Below are positions 5,436 through 8,369 of a DNA stretch of 8,369 bases, one piece after another. Numbering within the stretch: position 1 is the first letter of the stretch; each line of letters opens with the position of its first letter. The DNA is from JBHHYR01 sp046757585. GTDB taxonomy: Bacteria > Desulfobacterota > Binatia > HRBIN30. A program made the position numbers and the translations under genes. The notes beneath the pieces are model-generated. The model ran no database searches. It was given only the letters and a program-made list of their open reading frames with translations, and was not told the origin of the DNA. The DNA is taken from positions 1-8,369 of the forward strand of contig JBHHYR010000170.1 in NCBI GenBank assembly GCA_046757585.1. Direction: 5' to 3'.

Positions 5436-6969
5436 GGTGTACCTGGTCGGGGCGGGTCCCGGCGATCCCGGGCTGTTGACCCTGACCGGCAAGCGCTGTC
5501 TGGAGCGCGCGGACGTCGTCGTTTACGACTATCTGGCCAATCCGCGTCTGCTGGACTACGTACCGGCTGCCGCGGAACGACGGCTGGTGGGCAAACACGG
5601 GGGTGGGGCACGCGTTGCGCAGGAGACGATCAACGAGTTGCTGGTCGAGCGGGCGCGGGCGGGAAAAGTCGTCGTCCGGCTCAAGGGTGGGGACCCGTTC
5701 ATCTTCGGCCGAGGTGGCGAGGAGGCTGACGCCGTACGCCGCGCCGGCATCGATTTCGAAATCGTCCCCGGTGTCTCCTCGGCGATCGCCGTCCCCGCCT
5801 ATGCCGGTATACCGCTGACGCATCGCCAGTTAGCGTCGAACGTAATCTTCACCACCGGCTACGAGCAGCCGGGCAAAACGCAGCCGGCCGTCCGCTGGAG
5901 CGAGCTGGCACGCAGCGGAAGCACGCTGGTCATCCTCATGACCCAGAGACAGCTGCGCGCCAACATGGCCAAGCTGGTTGCTGGGGGTCTTCCAACACAG
6001 ACGCCGGTCGCCGTCATTCAGTGGGGCACCCGCACCAGCCAACGTACGGTTGTCGGCACAGTCACAACGATTGCTCGCCTGGCAGAGGAGCATCTGATCA
6101 AACCCCCAGCCATCGCGGTGGTTGGCGCGGTCGTGAAGCTGCGCGACGCGTTGAACTGGTTTGAACGCAAGCCCTTGTTCGGCCGGCGCATCGTCGTGAC
6201 ACGCCCGCGTCGGCAAGTGGCGGAATTCGCCGAGTTGCTGGAAGCGTGGGGGGCGGAGGTCGTTGCCTTCCCAACCATTGAGACGGTGCCCCCAGCCACC
6301 CTGGCGCCGCTAGACGACGCAATTCGGCGCGCTCCCGAGTTTGACTGGGTGGTGTTCACCAGCGCCAACGGCGTACGGGTCTTTTTTGAACGCCTGCGCA
6401 CACTGGGGGCAGACGTACGTGCCTGGCACCGAGCCCGGTTTGCAGTCATTGGGCCACAGACGGCCAAGGCTTTGCAGGCCTACTGTGTGCGGGTCGAGAC
6501 CATCCCGGAAGAGTTTCGGGCAGAGGCGGTGGTCACCGCACTGGCACGCATCGGGGTGGGCGGCAAGCGCCTCCTATTGCCGCGCGCGGCCGGCGCCCGG
6601 GAGGTGTTGCCGCGGCAATTGCGCGAACTGGGAGCGACGGTTGAAGAGGTCGCTACGTATCGAACCGTAGCCCCCGGCGGCAGCGCTGCGGCACGGCGAG
6701 AGTCCCTGCAGGCCGGCAACATGGATCTCGTCACGTTTGCCAGCTCGAGCAGCGTGCGCAACTTCGTCGCCATGTTTGACGGCCAGGTCAACCAAGTGCT
6801 CGGCCGTGCTGTGGTGGGATGCATCGGGCCGATTACAGCGCACACGGCCCGGAGCTACGGTATGGAGGTCGCCATCCAGCCGCCGGTGTATACGATCCCC
6901 GCGTTTGTTGACGCGATCGTGCGCTACTACGCAGCTGGACCAGCACAGGGCGTGGTCGCTCCCGGGTGA
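5425..6969 (+). CDS. cobA-hemD: Fusion: uroporphyrinogen-III C-methyltransferase (CobA) + uroporphyrinogen-III synthase (HemD)
   Basis: The product is a 514-aa two-domain enzyme. The C-terminal HemD half closes hydroxymethylbilane to uroporphyrinogen III. The N-terminal CobA (SUMT) half methylates that at C2 and C7 with SAM to give precorrin-2, the substrate of the SirC protein encoded at the operon start. CobA spans ~1-245: VYLVGAGPGDPGLLTLTG (5-22), ADVVVYD, RLKGGDPFIFGRGGEE (85-100), VPGVSSAIAVPAYAGIPLTHR (114-134) and AIAVVGAVV (229-237). HemD spans ~250-505: GRRIVVTRP (253-261), VVFTSANGVRVFFERL (309-324), VIGPQTAKAL (341-350) and FASSSSVRNF (438-447). The start is GTG 5425, preceded by GGGGAGG at 5412-5418 and overlapping the hemC end by 11 nt. 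Two usual CobA motifs differ: TTGYE (143-147) where TGHE is common, and LMTQRQL (171-177) where LMG is common. The fusion is known in deltaproteobacteria and Firmicutes. Confidence 0.94.
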   Translation: MAGKVYLVGAGPGDPGLLTLTGKRCLERADVVVYDYLANPRLLDYVPAAAERRLVGKHGGGARVAQETINELLVERARAGKVVVRLKGGDPFIFGRGGEEADAVRRAGIDFEIVPGVSSAIAVPAYAGIPLTHRQLASNVIFTTGYEQPGKTQPAVRWSELARSGSTLVILMTQRQLRANMAKLVAGGLPTQTPVAVIQWGTRTSQRTVVGTVTTIARLAEEHLIKPPAIAVVGAVVKLRDALNWFERKPLFGRRIVVTRPRRQVAEFAELLEAWGAEVVAFPTIETVPPATLAPLDDAIRRAPEFDWVVFTSANGVRVFFERLRTLGADVRAWHRARFAVIGPQTAKALQAYCVRVETIPEEFRAEAVVTALARIGVGGKRLLLPRAAGAREVLPRQLRELGATVEEVATYRTVAPGGSAAARRESLQAGNMDLVTFASSSSVRNFVAMFDGQVNQVLGRAVVGCIGPITAHTARSYGMEVAIQPPVYTIPAFVDAIVRYYAAGPAQGVVAPG

Positions 6970-7005
6970 CCGCGGAGAAAGACGCGATTTCGAGGAGGAA
7001 CTCCC

Positions 7006-7986
7006 ATGGGTTTTCCAGAGTACCGGCCACGCCGACTGCGGCGCACTGAGGGCTTCCGCCGTATGGTGCGGGAGACACGACTCAGTATTGATGACCTGAT
7101 CATGCCGCTGTTCGTCGTACCCGGTGCCCACGTGACTCAGTCCGTCCCGAGCATGCCTGGCGTGGCACAGCTCTCGGTCGACTCCGCCGTGGAAGAATGT
7201 AGGACGATCCGGGATCTGGGCATTCCAGCGGTCATCCTCTTCGGCATTCCGGATCGGAAAGACCGTGAAGGCTCCGCGGCTTACCGCGACGATGGCATCA
7301 TCCAGCAGGCCTTGCGCGCCATCAAGGAAGCTGTCCCGGGCCTCGTGCTGATCACCGACGTGTGTCTATGCGAGTACACTGACCACGGCCATTGTGGCTT
7401 GGTGGTCGAGGGCGATGTGGACAACGATGCCACCTTGGACCTCCTGGGGCAGGAAGCCCTCTCCCACGCCAAAGCAGGCGCCGACATGGTGGCCCCATCC
7501 GACATGATGGACGGGCGCGTTGGCACCATTCGAGCGAAGCTGGATGAGCACGGCTTCGACCACATACCGATCATGGCGTACGCGGCGAAGTTCGCGTCGG
7601 GATTCTACGGCCCCTTCCGGGACGCGGCCGAGTCGGCTCCACAGTTCGGCGATCGGCGCTCTTACCAGATGGACCCGCCAAACGCCGACGAGGCCTTGCG
7701 GGAGGTGCAGCTGGACATCGACGAGGGCGCGGACATCGTGATGGTCAAGCCGGCGCTTGCCTACCTCGACCTGGTCTGGCGGGTCAAGGAAGCCTTCGGC
7801 TACCCCGTCGCAGCGTACAACGTCAGTGGGGAATACGCGATGATCAAGGCCGCCGCACAGAACGGCTGGCTGGACGAAGAACGCGTGATGATGGAGCTGC
7901 TCGTCGCCGTTCGCCGGGCAGGGGCAGACATGATTCTCACGTACTTCGCGAAGGACGCTGCGCGCGCCCTCCTGAAGGGAAAATGA
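7006..7986 (+). CDS. hemB: Porphobilinogen synthase (delta-aminolevulinic acid dehydratase) HemB
   Basis: Condenses two 5-aminolevulinate molecules into porphobilinogen. The product is 326 aa, the standard length. The metal site is the cysteine-rich zinc type: C120, C122 and C130 in DVCLCEYTDHGHCG, with the same numbering as the E. coli enzyme. It is not the Asp-rich magnesium type. The two Schiff-base lysines are K195 in MAYAAKFASGFYGPFR and K248 in IVMVKPALAYLD. Other family motifs are RPRRLRR near the N-terminus (the octamer-forming arm), MPLFVVPG (33-40), AGADMVAPSDMMDGRVG (157-173) and YNVSGEYAM (271-279). ATG 7006 has an excellent Shine-Dalgarno, AGGAGG at 6993-6998 with 7 nt spacing. 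It starts 36 nt after the cobA-hemD stop and is probably the last gene of the operon. No intrinsic terminator is visible directly after its stop. Confidence 0.97.
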   Translation: MGFPEYRPRRLRRTEGFRRMVRETRLSIDDLIMPLFVVPGAHVTQSVPSMPGVAQLSVDSAVEECRTIRDLGIPAVILFGIPDRKDREGSAAYRDDGIIQQALRAIKEAVPGLVLITDVCLCEYTDHGHCGLVVEGDVDNDATLDLLGQEALSHAKAGADMVAPSDMMDGRVGTIRAKLDEHGFDHIPIMAYAAKFASGFYGPFRDAAESAPQFGDRRSYQMDPPNADEALREVQLDIDEGADIVMVKPALAYLDLVWRVKEAFGYPVAAYNVSGEYAMIKAAAQNGWLDEERVMMELLVAVRRAGADMILTYFAKDAARALLKGK

Positions 7987-8000
7987 CCGGCGCGCCCAGC

Positions 8001-8028
8001 TTGCAATAACCACGACATCGGGTACAGT
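8001..8028 (+). promoter_or_regulatory. Putative sigma70 promoter for infA
   Basis: TTGCAA (8001-8006) and TACAGT (8023-8028) are separated by 16 bp; each matches its consensus at 4 of 6 positions, including T1, A2 and T6 of the -10. It starts 15 nt after the hemB stop and would give a 5' leader of about 60 nt before infA. Read-through from hemB could also supply infA. Confidence 0.4.
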
Positions 8029-8094
8029 GCCGCCGCGGACGCTCCGAAACGGGTATGACGCAGCAAGGCACGAGCAGCAAAAGGAGGGTCATGC

Positions 8095-8313
8095 GTGAGT
8101 CGTGAAGACCTGATTCAGATCGAAGGCACCGTCAAGGAGGTCATGGCCGGGGGCCAATTCCGGGTCGAGTCGGAGAAGGGCCAGCAGTTCCTGGCCAAGA
8201 TCAGCGGCCGCATGCGGCGCTTCCACATAAAGGTGATTCCCGGGGATCGGGTGACGGTGGCCGTGTCGCCTTACGATCCCACCCACGGCTTGATCGTCTA
8301 CCGCAGCACGTGA
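8095..8313 (+). CDS. infA: Translation initiation factor IF-1
   Basis: IF-1 binds the A site of the 30S subunit during initiation. The product is 72 aa, exactly the family length, and is a single S1/OB-fold domain. It matches the E. coli IF-1 pattern throughout: SREDLIQIEGTVKEV, GQFRVES, QFLAKISGRMRRFHIKVIPGD, RVTVAVSPYDPTHGLIVYRS. The start is GTG 8095. The Shine-Dalgarno AAGGAGG (8081-8087) is 7 nt from this GTG. An ATG at 8091 is only 3 nt away, is out of frame and stops after four codons (MRES), so it is a decoy. Many bacteria place infA in the ribosomal-protein cluster, so this copy next to hemB may be a second paralogue; that cannot be decided here. Nothing suggests a functional link to tetrapyrrole synthesis. 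Confidence 0.96.
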   Translation: MSREDLIQIEGTVKEVMAGGQFRVESEKGQQFLAKISGRMRRFHIKVIPGDRVTVAVSPYDPTHGLIVYRST

Positions 8314-8326
8314 CACATATCCGCTT

Positions 8327-8361
8327 GCGTGTTGCTCCACGGCGCTGAAAGGGCAACGTGC
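8327..8361. terminator. Hairpin downstream of infA, possible terminator
   Basis: GCGTGTTGCTC (8327-8337) pairs with GGGCAACGTGC (8351-8361) over 11 positions, three of them G-T wobbles on the plus strand, around a 13-nt loop. It begins 13 nt after the infA stop. No T-run follows before the window ends, so it is at best a weak or factor-assisted terminator. Confidence 0.3.
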
Positions 8362-8369
8362 CGGCGGGT

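Noticed and set aside
7989..7996. GGCGCGCC palindrome just after hemB as a terminator
   Set aside because: An 8-bp palindrome without a loop or T-tract. It is more likely chance in GC-rich sequence.
8358..8369. Possible start of a tRNA (GTGCCGGCGGGT) at the right edge
   Set aside because: Too short to judge. It does not show the TAGCTCAG-type D-arm spacing and part of it belongs to the hairpin right arm.
1..8369. Search for CRISPR, insertion sequence, phage or defence-system content
   Set aside because: Apart from gap regions, all sequence is accounted for by conserved core genes. No transposase, direct-repeat array, integrase or unfamiliar multi-gene cassette is visible.

Overview
The window is a GC-rich, gene-dense stretch of bacterial chromosome carrying two unrelated blocks of core genes. 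The combination points to a Gram-negative bacterium of the deltaproteobacterial grade (Desulfobacterota, Myxococcota, Binatota or similar). The evidence is a type II secretion gspC-gspD pair, a heme operon with a CobA-HemD fusion, and a zinc-type HemB. This placement is an inference from gene order and protein style; no rRNA or other marker is present.

Layout. Positions 1-1756 (minus strand) hold gspC followed 17 nt later by gspD, which runs off the left edge. GspC is the inner-membrane clamp of the type II secretion system and GspD is the outer-membrane secretin. A short divergent region with sigma70-like boxes separates them from a plus-strand A-type iron-sulfur carrier gene (ErpA/IscA family, 1903-2280). 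A 193-nt gap follows, holding a strong GC hairpin and then an extended -10 promoter placed almost on top of the next start codon.

Positions 2483-7986 (plus) form a tight tetrapyrrole operon: sirC (precorrin-2 dehydrogenase/ferrochelatase), hemA (glutamyl-tRNA reductase), hemC (porphobilinogen deaminase), a cobA-hemD fusion (uroporphyrinogen-III methyltransferase plus uroporphyrinogen-III synthase) and hemB (porphobilinogen synthase). hemA/hemC and hemC/cobA-hemD overlap. Together they cover glutamyl-tRNA to uroporphyrinogen III and the branch to precorrin-2 and sirohydrochlorin or siroheme. Missing locally are hemL (GSA aminomutase) and hemE onward (the protoheme branch). Also absent is a hemX/ccsA-like membrane gene, which often sits between the sirC-like gene and hemA in related operons. 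The 77-nt sirC-hemA gap instead holds a 24-codon ORF and an inverted repeat.

Positions 8095-8313 encode translation factor IF-1 behind its own likely promoter and a strong Shine-Dalgarno. A hairpin at 8327-8361 is the last thing visible.

I see no CRISPR array, mobile element, defence island or rRNA/tRNA gene, and no clear sign of a previously undescribed system. The points worth checking are small-scale: the probable leaderless start of sirC, the TAATG-coupled mini-ORF before hemA, altered motifs in the CobA half of the fusion, and a GC-rich tandem repeat in the gspD linker.
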